A stretch of DNA of 64,000 nucleotides from Legionella fallonii LLAP-10 (GTDB lineage Bacteria > Pseudomonadota > Gammaproteobacteria > Legionellales > Legionellaceae), in NCBI RefSeq assembly GCF_000953135.1, contig NZ_LN614828.1, positions 124,001 to 188,000 of the forward strand, in the 5' to 3' direction. Each line of letters opens with the position of its first letter. Position 1 is the stretch's first letter. Shown here one piece after another: positions 1 to 9,037 of this stretch. The position numbers and the translations under genes were made by a program. Under the pieces are notes generated by a model. It was given only the letters and a program-made list of their open reading frames with translations. It was not told the origin of the DNA and ran no database searches.

Positions 1-2
1 AA

Positions 3-287
3 CCGTTGTTTGATATTGAAATCAAGGTTGATGACTGTGAATCTGAAAGGGAAGGTGTTTTACCAGACTTTATTTTAAGGACGCCTACGAAACAACTCAT
101 TATTGAGGTCAATGGCTCACATGAGCCGGAGTATCTTCAACGAAAACAACGAGTACATCAAAAAATGGGACAATTAGGGACGGTTTTATCTTTCGATGCC
201 TATGGTGCCGAGAAAGATGACCGCCTTAGTTTCAAGATGAGCCAATTCATTGTTCAAATTAAAAATCATTTAACCAATATCGGATAA
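3..287 (+). CDS. C-terminal end of a DUF1173-type protein (partial at window edge)
   Basis: The reading frame is open to the left edge, so only the last ~95 residues of a longer protein are seen. The fragment carries LPDFIL, IIEVNG and an EY..RK motif. This spacing of acidic, acidic and lysine residues recalls the PD-(D/E)XK-like tail of DUF1173 proteins, which are often found beside tra genes. It ends 11 bp before the next gene and probably shares an operon with it and with the relaxase gene. The family assignment is from memory of the motif only; the function of DUF1173 is not established. Confidence 0.55.
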   Translation, partial: PLFDIEIKVDDCESEREGVLPDFILRTPTKQLIIEVNGSHEPEYLQRKQRVHQKMGQLGTVLSFDAYGAEKDDRLSFKMSQFIVQIKNHLTNIG

Positions 288-298
288 GGGGAGGGCTT

Positions 299-811
299 AT
301 GAAGCATAATAATTATCGCCGTATTCATTCAATTGCTTACTTACATCCCTATTCGATTAAAAAATATCGACTTAAGTTAAATAGGCATGATTGTCCTAAA
401 TGTAAAAAATACATGTTAAGGTACAAATGGGATAAAAAATATTGGTGGCGTTGCTCCAATCATCATTGTTCCTTTAACGCTCCAGATGCTAGTGGTATGC
501 CAAAGCTTCTCACTAATAAACAATCAAAGGATTTATACTTTATAAATCAACTTGAATATATATTATTTATGTCTCACTTAGATAGCGATCTTCGTGCAAA
601 CATTTTAGTTCGATTAATCAAAAGAAAAAATCTGGATGGATTGCCTCAAAAATTTATTTTGATGTATCACAAATTGATTGAGCCTATAAGAAAATCCATT
701 TCTTTTGCACCATGTCGTGCCTGCAACAACGTATTGAATAGAAATGACTCAGGTGAATCGCTTCAGGTAGGCGATGGCGAATATTTGTGTCGCATTTGTT
801 ACGGTTATTAA
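299..811 (+). CDS. double zinc-ribbon protein of unknown function
   Basis: This 170-aa protein has a purine-rich RBS (GGGGAGGG) just upstream. The first metal site begins at CPKCKKY near residue 32 and closes with a C..HHC cluster around residues 52-57, like the C4 ribbon of topoisomerase or primase tails. A second CRACN...CRIC pair lies at the C-terminus (about residues 140-168). The middle is basic and helical. It lies between the DUF1173 gene and the relaxase gene, and its stop comes 14 bp before the relaxase start, so co-transcription is likely. A nucleic-acid binding role in DNA processing for conjugation is inference; I do not recognise a named family. Confidence 0.7.
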   Translation: MKHNNYRRIHSIAYLHPYSIKKYRLKLNRHDCPKCKKYMLRYKWDKKYWWRCSNHHCSFNAPDASGMPKLLTNKQSKDLYFINQLEYILFMSHLDSDLRANILVRLIKRKNLDGLPQKFILMYHKLIEPIRKSISFAPCRACNNVLNRNDSGESLQVGDGEYLCRICYGY

Positions 812-825
812 AGACGGAATTAATT

Positions 826-3800
826 ATGCTTAGTGTTCAACCATTGAAATCAGCTCAGGGAGCTGCTGACTATTATGCAGCAGCATTTAATTATTATGCA
901 GGTGACGCGCAAGCTTTAAGATGGCTTGGAAAAGGGGCTGAATATTTTGGTTTATCTGGTGTAGTGGAAAAAGAGCAAATGCTTCAATTGCTTGAAGGAA
1001 AAGTACCAAATGGACAAGTGCTGCAAAATAAAAAAGGAGAACACCGACCTGGATTTGACATGACTTTTTCAGCTCCGAAAAGTGTCTCTATTTTAATTGG
1101 TTTACAAGCAGATTCTAAATTAGAACAACTTCATGATTTGGCTGTAGAACGCGCTATAAGCCGTATTGAAAAGGAATTTGCCCAAGCACGTGTCGTTATT
1201 GATGGTAAAGTCCACTATGTTGACACGGGAAAGCTTATTGTTGCTGCGTTTAGACAACCTTCTTCTCGTGCAAACGATCCTGCTACGCATACGCATGGGG
1301 TAACGATGAACATCACGGTTACTGATGAAGACGGTAAAGCACGTTCATTAGCTTCTGATATTCATGGAAATCAAGGAGTTGTAGAGCAATTACAACAATA
1401 TGTGACTTATGGTGGGCTAGCTTATCGTACTGAGCTTGCCAATCTCATGAAAGAAGATAACTACCGATTAGAAGACGTTGGTAAAGGAATGTTTGAAATC
1501 GAGGGGTTTTCCAAAGAAGTATTACGTGAGTTTTCCACAAGACGTGTAGACATTGAAGAGAAAATGCAAGAGGAAGGATGGGAAGGATCTCGCATGGCGA
1601 GTAAAGCAACCCTTTTGACGCGCCCATCTAAAGAAGAGCATGACATTAACATTTTAAGGGCTGATTGGAGGGAGCGTGCAGATAAATTGGGATTTGATGC
1701 TCATGATTTTGTTACAACACATAAAGAAGGAACTATCAAACTTGAAACACCAAGTCTTTTTGAATCGTTAAAATCCAAAATTTTTTCTCGATTTTATGAA
1801 AAAAAAGATTTGATTGCTTTGGAGGCAAAAGAAGCAGTATTTGTAGCGATTGAATCTATAGCACAGAAAGAAAGTGTGTTTGCTGTACGTGATTTAAAAG
1901 AAGCTGCATTGCGACATACACTTATAGGAAAAACTATTGTTTCTATCCATGCAATTGAACAATGTATTGAGCACCATATTAATAACCAAACGTTATATGA
2001 AGCAATCGACCCTCTAACTCAAAGAAACATGCTGACTACACCTTGGGCATTAACTCTGGAAACTGAAACATTAGCACGAATTAACGCTAATCAAGGGGTA
2101 GTAAAGCCTATAGCAAGCAATGCATCGGTGACACGGTTAATCAATGAATTTGAGGCAAACTCGAAGTATGGGTTAACTCCTTCACAAAAAAATGCTTTGT
2201 TACAAACATTTACTTCCAACGATCGTTTTCAGGCAATTCAAGGATATGCAGGAACAGGAAAAACAACCATGCTTCAGTTAACGAAGCAATTAGCAGAAGA
2301 AAAAGGATTTGAACTTCGAGGAATCGCGGTCACAAGCTCTGCGGTGAATGAGTTAAGAAACAAAGCAGGTATTAACGCTGATGTGTTTCCCATCGTGCAT
2401 CAAGAATTACTTAACGCTAAAAAAAATTCACTACAAAAAACAATTTTTATCCTTGATGAAGCCTCCATGCTCTCTACAATTCAAGGTCATGAATTAGTGA
2501 AGCTCATTGAACAAAAGGGAGGAAGACAGATTTTGTCTGGAGATGATGCTCAATTATCCAGTGTGAAATGTGGCCGAATTTTTGGGCAAGCCCAAGAATA
2601 TGGAATTCAAACCAGCAAGCTTACTGACATCATTCGACAAACCAATGAAAACGCTAAGGCTTCTGTTAAATATTCCATTGAGCGCGAACTGTACAACTCC
2701 ATACAAAAAATTAACGAAGTGAAAGAGCTGAAAACTCATGAAGAACGAATCTCAGAAGTGGCGCATCGTTGGCTTTCCCTATCCCAATCGGTTCGAGATA
2801 GAACCCTGGTTTTTGCGCCAACCCATTCAAATCGCCAAAAAATAACAGCAATAATACGCGAAGGATTAAAAAAAGAAGGTACTTTAAATAATAAAGAGTT
2901 CATTTTTAGCACATTAAAATCTAAACCCATAGAGGAAGTAGAATTTCATCATACTCAATATTATCAAACCGGTGATGTGCTTCGTTTCAATGTAACATTG
3001 CCTAAAAGCAAGATTAAATCAGGGGATTATTTAACTGTAGGTGCCATTAATGATAAACATCGGAACACTAATAAAATTCCGTTAATCAAAGGAGATGGAA
3101 CACAGACGTTATTACGATTAAATGAGCTTCCTAAATACAACCCAAGCCGTGCAGGACTAAATCGGATTATTGAGTGTTATGAGCAACAGGAGCTGGCTCT
3201 TTGTACCAACGACAAGGTACTGATTACTCGAAATAATCGTCAATCAGGATTGGTCAACTCAGAGCTGGCTTGTGTAAAAGCAATCGATGAACAGAATATC
3301 ACTTTAACTTTTGAGAGCGATGGACGAGAAAAAACATTTCCTTTTAATGCACCTGAACTAAAACATCTGGATCATGGTTATGTGTTAACGAATATGAAAG
3401 TGCAAGGGAAAGATAAAACCTATGCCATTGGGCTTATTGAATCATACAATAAATTTTCAGCCACACTGAGAAATTATTACGTACAAATTTCACGTGCTGT
3501 GGTCAACATGACCTTGATTACCGATGATAAGACTCGGTTAACCAAAGCATTGGAATTCAACGAGGACACTAAAAAAACTGCTTTGGATTATGTTTCTGGC
3601 CAAAAAGTAGAACAACATGAGCAACGTTTTGAACACCACCCTAATTCAATACCCATTGGAGACATAAAGAACCAAAAGCTTCATTATGAACAGTTGCGCT
3701 TAAACGAACGCTCGATTCTAGATCAATATCTTGTCGTTAAAAAAGAGGATAAAAAACACTTGTGCTCTAAATTGTCTTGGGAGATTTGTACCAATCCTAA

Positions 3801-6768
3801 TTTAGGTAAACTGGCGCGAGTACAGTTGGGTGTTTCAGAAGCTACACTCAAAAAAGAAGCCCTGAAAGTACAAACGCTTAGGCTATTAAAAGAACTTAAT
3901 CATGATGAGCAGGGTAAATTACGGACTGTTAAGTCGTACATTAACTTATCTCATAAAGCATCTAAAGAATGGAAGTCCGTTTCTCAAAACAAGAACAATA
4001 CACTCCAGGAAAAAATATATTTTAATACTGCTACAAAAAGAAATGAACTTGCTTACAAAATCGCAGAGAACATAGAAGAGTATAAGCCTTACCTGGAACA
4101 TTTCTCTGTTGGTAAAACAAACAGGCTTGGCTTATCCCAGTATCGCATAGAAAAAGAAGATGAACATGCAATAAAGCAACTTGAAAAATTGGGGGTTCAT
4201 GCAGAAAAACATCAGATTGTTGTTGAGTTAGGGCATTTTTTTAAAGAACAACACCTTGAAAATAAAGAATCCTTAGCGGTTACGCTAAAAGAACAATCCA
4301 AAAAAATTCATCCACATTTAATTAGATTGAGCCATGAAACGAATAAACCCTTGATTGCGCTATGGACTGAAATTAATCATCATGCAAAAAATCATGAGGA
4401 AAAACAATTTTGTACGCAACTAAACCTTCAAGAAAAAGCATTTTTTAACCTGGTGAAAGAGTATAAATCGCTTAATCGTGAATTAGCTACTCATTTTTCG
4501 AGCAAACTCTATTGCCTTGAAAAGGGGATTGAAATCCCTGCAAACTTAGAGGAACAGCAAATAAAAAGCACTCTATTAAGAAATCAAATAGCAGAAAAAA
4601 TTCAAAATGGGGCGCATGTTAATAAAGTATTGGACTTTTTTAAACTTGATGAAGAAAAGCTCACAAAGCAAGCCAACACCCATAATAAACGCGAAACAGT
4701 ATTATCGTTTAAAGAAAATCATTCTAACTTTAAGGAGCGTCAAGAAGCCGCATTAAAAATCGCAAGTGACATTAAAGCATATTATCCTTTAATTAAAGAA
4801 TTTGATATTAATACAAAAAGATTAAATACCTTTATTAGAGTTGAGGAAAGAAAGTCATTCATTAACGAATTATCTGACGCGCAAAAAATAAATTACCTAA
4901 AACTCATTGATTATAAGATTACCAGCCGAAAGGCTGGGGCTACCTGGAATGATCTATTTCAAGATAAAGAACAAGGTAAATTTATTTCCCAAGAACAGTT
5001 GAACCGTGCTCAACAATTAACGGCAAAACGAAATAGTCTTGCGTATTTTCTTCATGATAAAACTGAATTAAAAACGATTTTTGAACAAGAAAGGGTGGAT
5101 GTAACAAAAATAGAAACTCACTCAAAACAACACAAGTCTCGTTTAGAACATGTAAAACAAATGAATTTGTCCAAAGAAAACTTCTTGAATCAATTAAAAC
5201 ATCGTGTGCCTCAAATGAATCAATATGAAGCACGTTCTTGGCATAAATCATGGGATGAGTTCACACGCCAAGTGGGAAAAATCACAAACCAATTCACTCT
5301 TTATGAGCAGGTTATTACTTCAAAAAAAAATAACCCTCTAAGCATTACAGAAGAGCAAAAAGCCTTGTTAAATAAATATGAATTAGGCTATGGGGTAACA
5401 CAAAATAATCGTGTTAATTCAATTCCTAATAAAACAAATAACCGCATTATTAAAGTAAATGAATTCTTTGATGCTAAAACAATCAATAATTCATTGCTCG
5501 CTAAACCAGAAGAAACCTATCGTGCCATATTTGGAGAACCTAAGAAAATAACTTCAAGGGAAATGCGCTACTCTGGAGGGCTAGTTATTTCTTTAAAAGG
5601 GAATAAATCTGGATGTTGGTATGATTTTTCTGAAGGGGTTGGTGGCAGCCCATTACAGGCTATTATGCGCGAACGTGGAATGGATTTTAATGAGGCGTTA
5701 AAGGAAGGATCAAGCATTTCTGGGAATTACAGTTTTAATAATTCTAATGCAATTCGTCAATTAAAATCCGAGAAAAATCAAATCGATATAAATGAGGAAA
5801 AAAACAAAATACGTTCTGCAAAAAGCATCGTGAAAGGGGGTATATCTATAAAAAATACTTTGGGTGAACGCTACTTAAAACAACATCGTGGTATTGAAAA
5901 TCCTGATCGCCTTAATGTTTTATTTTGGCCTAAAGGTTCTGCATGGAAAGGCATAGATGATAATGGAAATCTCTATGAGAGAATAAATAAAATCCCTGCC
6001 TTATTAATCCCTGCATACAATGAAAAAAATGAACTAACTGGTGTTCAAAGAATATATTTAGATCCAAAAACTGGAAAGAAAAATACATTTCTTGAAACGG
6101 CAAAACTATCCCAAGGGAAAATAGAAAATAGCGCAGGAATACTTCAAAGGGGAGAGAAATTTGGAAGACTTTATTTGACCGAAGGTCCAGAAACGGGTGC
6201 ATCAATTGCCATGGCCGATCCAAAGTCAACAGTATTGTCTTCTTTAGGTCTTTCCAATTTAAAAAATTTAAGCTTGCTTATCAAAAGATTTCACCCTAAA
6301 GAAGTAATTATTGCAGGTGACAACGATACTTTATCAAAAAATAAAGCATTAAATATAACTTATGAAGCACAAAATCATTATAAAGTTAATGGTATCGATA
6401 CACGCATTATCATACCAAAATCATTGCCTGGAATGGAAAAAACGGACTGGAATGATGTGCATAAAAGTTATGGGTTATCTGCCATTAAAGAACAAATTGG
6501 AATTGTTAATAAAGATATAAAAATTCATGATATAGCCAAAAATTTATTTCAAGAAAAATCAAACCTTAAAGAAAATTATACGGCCATTTATGACCGGTCG
6601 ATTGGTCAAGTAAATAAAGAAAATACGCTTTTGAATCGAATGGAACAACGGAAATCTCATACTAATTATTCGACTATAGAAAATTATAATAAAATTAAAT
6701 CACATGAAATTAACCCCACTTCTTCCAAAATAGAAAGGAATCAAAAAGCGTTGGATTTAGAGCTTTAA
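826..6768 (+). CDS. traI: MobF conjugative relaxase / helicase / Toprim fusion, TraI-like
   Basis: This 1980-aa protein should nick oriT, stay bound to the 5' end and unwind the transferred strand. Residues ~1-300 are a TrwC/TraI relaxase. Tyrosines at 16, 17, 23 and 24 match the F TraI tyrosine quartet, and the HTH motif is at 155-157. The first metal histidine of the canonical triad is Gln144 here. Residues ~455-900 are a RecD-like helicase with Walker A GYAGTGKTT (473-481), Walker B DEAS (544-547) and a late motif VI ending in QISRAV. A long Lys/Glu-rich helical region (~930-1540) holds four degenerate repeats. The end (~1560-1900) carries a WYDF primase-like segment and a Toprim domain with TEGPETG (Glu1786) and GDND (Asp1832, Asp1834). 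I chose the ATG at 826 because the relaxase tyrosine spacing fits it; an in-frame GTG at 787 overlaps the previous gene. Confidence 0.93.
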   Translation: MLSVQPLKSAQGAADYYAAAFNYYAGDAQALRWLGKGAEYFGLSGVVEKEQMLQLLEGKVPNGQVLQNKKGEHRPGFDMTFSAPKSVSILIGLQADSKLEQLHDLAVERAISRIEKEFAQARVVIDGKVHYVDTGKLIVAAFRQPSSRANDPATHTHGVTMNITVTDEDGKARSLASDIHGNQGVVEQLQQYVTYGGLAYRTELANLMKEDNYRLEDVGKGMFEIEGFSKEVLREFSTRRVDIEEKMQEEGWEGSRMASKATLLTRPSKEEHDINILRADWRERADKLGFDAHDFVTTHKEGTIKLETPSLFESLKSKIFSRFYEKKDLIALEAKEAVFVAIESIAQKESVFAVRDLKEAALRHTLIGKTIVSIHAIEQCIEHHINNQTLYEAIDPLTQRNMLTTPWALTLETETLARINANQGVVKPIASNASVTRLINEFEANSKYGLTPSQKNALLQTFTSNDRFQAIQGYAGTGKTTMLQLTKQLAEEKGFELRGIAVTSSAVNELRNKAGINADVFPIVHQELLNAKKNSLQKTIFILDEASMLSTIQGHELVKLIEQKGGRQILSGDDAQLSSVKCGRIFGQAQEYGIQTSKLTDIIRQTNENAKASVKYSIERELYNSIQKINEVKELKTHEERISEVAHRWLSLSQSVRDRTLVFAPTHSNRQKITAIIREGLKKEGTLNNKEFIFSTLKSKPIEEVEFHHTQYYQTGDVLRFNVTLPKSKIKSGDYLTVGAINDKHRNTNKIPLIKGDGTQTLLRLNELPKYNPSRAGLNRIIECYEQQELALCTNDKVLITRNNRQSGLVNSELACVKAIDEQNITLTFESDGREKTFPFNAPELKHLDHGYVLTNMKVQGKDKTYAIGLIESYNKFSATLRNYYVQISRAVVNMTLITDDKTRLTKALEFNEDTKKTALDYVSGQKVEQHEQRFEHHPNSIPIGDIKNQKLHYEQLRLNERSILDQYLVVKKEDKKHLCSKLSWEICTNPNLGKLARVQLGVSEATLKKEALKVQTLRLLKELNHDEQGKLRTVKSYINLSHKASKEWKSVSQNKNNTLQEKIYFNTATKRNELAYKIAENIEEYKPYLEHFSVGKTNRLGLSQYRIEKEDEHAIKQLEKLGVHAEKHQIVVELGHFFKEQHLENKESLAVTLKEQSKKIHPHLIRLSHETNKPLIALWTEINHHAKNHEEKQFCTQLNLQEKAFFNLVKEYKSLNRELATHFSSKLYCLEKGIEIPANLEEQQIKSTLLRNQIAEKIQNGAHVNKVLDFFKLDEEKLTKQANTHNKRETVLSFKENHSNFKERQEAALKIASDIKAYYPLIKEFDINTKRLNTFIRVEERKSFINELSDAQKINYLKLIDYKITSRKAGATWNDLFQDKEQGKFISQEQLNRAQQLTAKRNSLAYFLHDKTELKTIFEQERVDVTKIETHSKQHKSRLEHVKQMNLSKENFLNQLKHRVPQMNQYEARSWHKSWDEFTRQVGKITNQFTLYEQVITSKKNNPLSITEEQKALLNKYELGYGVTQNNRVNSIPNKTNNRIIKVNEFFDAKTINNSLLAKPEETYRAIFGEPKKITSREMRYSGGLVISLKGNKSGCWYDFSEGVGGSPLQAIMRERGMDFNEALKEGSSISGNYSFNNSNAIRQLKSEKNQIDINEEKNKIRSAKSIVKGGISIKNTLGERYLKQHRGIENPDRLNVLFWPKGSAWKGIDDNGNLYERINKIPALLIPAYNEKNELTGVQRIYLDPKTGKKNTFLETAKLSQGKIENSAGILQRGEKFGRLYLTEGPETGASIAMADPKSTVLSSLGLSNLKNLSLLIKRFHPKEVIIAGDNDTLSKNKALNITYEAQNHYKVNGIDTRIIIPKSLPGMEKTDWNDVHKSYGLSAIKEQIGIVNKDIKIHDIAKNLFQEKSNLKENYTAIYDRSIGQVNKENTLLNRMEQRKSHTNYSTIENYNKIKSHEINPTSSKIERNQKALDLEL

Positions 6769-6772
6769 TTAA

Positions 6773-7105
6773 TTAAAGCTCTTCCTGTTTTATACCCATT
6801 AACTCCTGATATTTATCATTAGTTAAGTCCTGAAGTTTCTTAAACTCATCCTGACCATATTGAAGCTGGGATGTGGCTATGTTTTTTAATAGCGCATTCA
6901 TTTGAATTGCTAATTTAAAACAATGTTGTTCTATCTTGCTAAACCGATCTTCTGGGTTTTTTATTTCATTCTTATTTTCAGTGACCATTAAACCAATTTC
7001 AGTCATTTTTGCCACGGTATAAGACAAAGAATCGTCATTATCTCCTGCATAATTTATAAGTCGTTCATAAAGATCTTTAGGAAGTGATACGGTGACACGA
7101 GGCAT
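6773..7105 (-). CDS. ribbon-helix-helix relaxosome or repressor protein
   Basis: This 110-aa protein starts with MPRVTVSLPKDLYERL, a typical ribbon-helix-helix strand followed by helix, and continues as a charged helical domain suited to oligomer formation. It is convergent with traI, the two stops lying 4 bp apart. Its start faces the 475-bp intergenic region that holds repeated GATGCAT motifs and the candidate nic site. By position and fold it resembles small accessory proteins of relaxosomes (TraY, TraM, MobC type) that bind oriT and repress their own promoter. The fold call is strong; the role is inference from context. Confidence 0.75.
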   Translation of the reverse strand: MPRVTVSLPKDLYERLINYAGDNDDSLSYTVAKMTEIGLMVTENKNEIKNPEDRFSKIEQHCFKLAIQMNALLKNIATSQLQYGQDEFKKLQDLTNDKYQELMGIKQEEL

Positions 7106-7142
7106 TAAAATCTCCTTATTTTTTGTTTTTCTTTATTTTATG

Positions 7143-7262
7143 TGATGCATTTGTTATGAACTGGGTGATGCATAATCGATGCACTTGGAACCCTTTAAAA
7201 TACTATATCACTTCTGTGTTTGACGCACAATTCTTCACAAGAGATGCATTTATGATGCATGC
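7143..7262. promoter_or_regulatory. iterated GATGCAT sites upstream of the RHH gene
   Basis: Five copies of the heptamer GATGCA(T/C) occur at 7144-7150, 7167-7173, 7178-7184, 7242-7248 and 7254-7260. The last one runs into a second GCAT. They lie just before the RHH start codon at 7105 (read on the minus strand). RHH proteins typically bind such short repeated sites, so these are candidate operators and relaxosome accessory sites. This is inference from spacing and position. Confidence 0.5.
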
Positions 7263-7490
7263 ATATGCTTGAGTATTAGTCATAAAAAAGTGTGTTCGTG
7301 ATTCAATTCGTTAAATTATTAACCTACATAAAAATTCATTTTGGAAATCTTCACATTTCCAATAAAAACATATAATAATCAATTAGTTATCACGAAGCAT
7401 TCTAATGCGAAAGGTGTGCTTGTTTTAGAAAGTTCTATTATTGTGTTTTTATTTGCCATGATTTTTTTTGTTGTTTTTGTTTGATTTTTT

Positions 7491-7535
7491 GTTGAGCGCA
7501 GTTCAATTGCGCGTGTGTGATTGGTGGTGCTATGC
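7491..7535 (+). other. candidate oriT nic region
   Basis: An inverted repeat GCGCAGTT / AATTGCGC (7496-7503 and 7505-7512, one mismatch) is followed at once by GTGTGTGATTGGTGGTGC (7513-7530). In F-type oriT a hairpin directly precedes a GTGGGGTGT/GGTGC nic site, so both the layout and the GTGT...GGTGC letters resemble it. The MobF relaxase is encoded 0.7 kb away. The exact nic position cannot be fixed by eye. Confidence 0.45.
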
Positions 7536-7580
7536 TTGGCTTCGCCACTTAATTAAATTTTTATTACAGGAGTATATCTT

Positions 7581-7859
7581 ATGAAATGGATTAAAATAAT
7601 CTTTAAACCCATCATATGGTTTTTTAAAAATCTTGCCGTACCTAACCCCAATTATCAGAATAATATTAACCAGAGAAACAATAATAATGAAACAAAAATC
7701 AATCCTTCTACTGGCCTTCCAATGATTGGTAATCTGGACAGTATGGGAAACTCTTTTGGCTCAAGTGCATCGGACAGAAACCATAATTGGAACAATGATT
7801 ATCATCGTCAAAATTCTTCTTATACTAGCAGCTATGATTCATTTACTAATCGTTATTAA
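7581..7859 (+). CDS. small hypothetical protein with amphipathic N-terminus
   Basis: The 92-aa product opens with MKWIKIIFKPIIWFFKN, a basic-aromatic segment likely to lie on or in the inner membrane. An Asn-rich polar tail follows, with an INPSTGLPMIG motif that I recall from small proteins scattered in Proteobacteria. A good RBS (CAGGAG) precedes the ATG. It is the first gene downstream of the candidate oriT, so it may be a leading-region or transfer gene; this is positional inference and the function is unknown. Confidence 0.6.
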   Translation: MKWIKIIFKPIIWFFKNLAVPNPNYQNNINQRNNNNETKINPSTGLPMIGNLDSMGNSFGSSASDRNHNWNNDYHRQNSSYTSSYDSFTNRY

Positions 7860-8074
7860 AAAAGTGCGTGATTCGCATACTATGATGATGGAGTAGTGAT
7901 CTAACTAAATCAATAAAAATAAAGCTCTTGATTTTCAATGAAATTGATTGACACATTGATATCATTATGAAACATTTTTTTAGTAAATATATTTTGAATT
8001 TTATGCGCTACTTTTTAATGAAAAAAACACTCAAGTTTGATACCTTATAAAATATAGTAAATGGAGAGAAAAAT

Positions 8075-8296
8075 ATGGCATTAATCGCAGCAAAAAAGAT
8101 AAAAGATAAAGAAAAAATCAAATTAGAAATAGACAAGGATATTTATTCTGAAATTCAACAATATTGTTCATGGGCAGGAATTAACGAAATCGATTATTTC
8201 TTTGAAGAGGCGGCTCAATTAATTTTCTCTAAGGATAAGGATTGGAAAAATCACCAACGCCCCAGTAAGAATGTTAAAAAGAGAGAAACTATTTAA
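8075..8296 (+). CDS. small RHH-like hypothetical protein
   Basis: This is a 73-aa basic protein with a strong GGAGAG RBS. The stretch IKLEIDKDIYSEIQQYC, followed by a second helix, resembles a ribbon-helix-helix or CopG-type fold, and the Lys-rich ends suit DNA contact. It stands alone between AT-rich spacers in the oriT-proximal region. The fold is a weak inference and no specific family is recognised. Confidence 0.5.
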   Translation: MALIAAKKIKDKEKIKLEIDKDIYSEIQQYCSWAGINEIDYFFEEAAQLIFSKDKDWKNHQRPSKNVKKRETI

Positions 8297-8412
8297 TCAA
8301 ATGAATATTAGATCCTTACAGATAAAAATGCATTCTTTAAGTCTGATTTTTATGTTAATTAAAAAAAGATCTTATTCATCGTATTCTTGCTAGCGATTTT
8401 TAATTATAAACT

Positions 8413-8446
8413 GATTTTTTATTTTTTATTTTTTATTTTTTATTTT
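8413..8446. repeat. T-rich heptamer tandem repeat
   Basis: About four to five tandem copies of an ATTTTTT heptamer lie in the spacer upstream of the small membrane genes. Such a homopolymer-like tract is prone to slippage and could change promoter spacing; no function is shown. Confidence 0.5.
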
Positions 8447-8487
8447 CATTTAATTTATTTGTCAATAAATGTTTAGATAAAATAAAT

Positions 8488-8607
8488 ATGGATCATCAAA
8501 TGCTGTATTTTTCAGCCATCTTGGCAATCAATATATTTGTTATTGTTAACGTATCGCTATCCTATAAATTGCGTAAAAATACATTAAACGAAAAGGAGCT
8601 ATTATGA
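8488..8607 (+). CDS. 39-aa single-pass membrane protein
   Basis: This is a short reading frame with a hydrophobic core (LYFSAILAINIFVIVNV) and a basic C-terminal end (YKLRKNT), the shape of a one-pass inner-membrane peptide. Its TGA overlaps the ATG of the next gene (ATGA at 8604-8607), a classic sign of translational coupling. That overlap and the hydrophobic profile are the reasons for calling it real. The function is unknown. Confidence 0.45.
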   Translation: MDHQMLYFSAILAINIFVIVNVSLSYKLRKNTLNEKELL

Positions 8608-8906
8608 ACTTTTTAAGTTCATTGTTAAATGAACATAGTTTATCACTTTTGATTTTGTTTATATCAACTCCATTGCTGGCATATTTTCACTTTTATTTTA
8701 AACCCAATGAATACCATCGAATGGTTAAAAAATTTGAGTCTATGAGTGATGCGCAGTTTCTAACTGCACGAAAAACATATGCCCGGTTAAGTAAGGACTC
8801 ATCACGAGCATACAGTGATGTAGAACTTAAACGTATTATTAGAAATAACAATTTGAATGAACATGAAGTACATTTATGGCTGCGTGAATGTAAGGCATCC
8901 GAATAA
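8604..8906 (+). CDS. small single-pass membrane protein, unknown
   Basis: The 100-aa product has one N-terminal membrane segment (about residues 12-32, LSLLILFISTPLLAYFHFYF) and a soluble basic C-terminal domain of ~65 residues. An AAAAGGAG RBS lies inside the end of the upstream 39-aa gene, and the start overlaps that stop codon, so the two are probably translated as a pair. No known family is recognised. Position near the transfer region hints at a conjugation or entry-exclusion role, but nothing in the sequence proves it. Confidence 0.6.
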   Translation: MNFLSSLLNEHSLSLLILFISTPLLAYFHFYFKPNEYHRMVKKFESMSDAQFLTARKTYARLSKDSSRAYSDVELKRIIRNNNLNEHEVHLWLRECKASE

Positions 8907-9037
8907 CAGTGCAACACTTGATAGGACTATTTTTTCTCTGTTGCAAAACCCCAGTAAGGTTATCCACTTCAGTTTTTTAGTTTAAAATTGTATTCATTGA
9001 TGTTAAGCGAGGGGATACCTCGCTTAGAAGTCATAGA

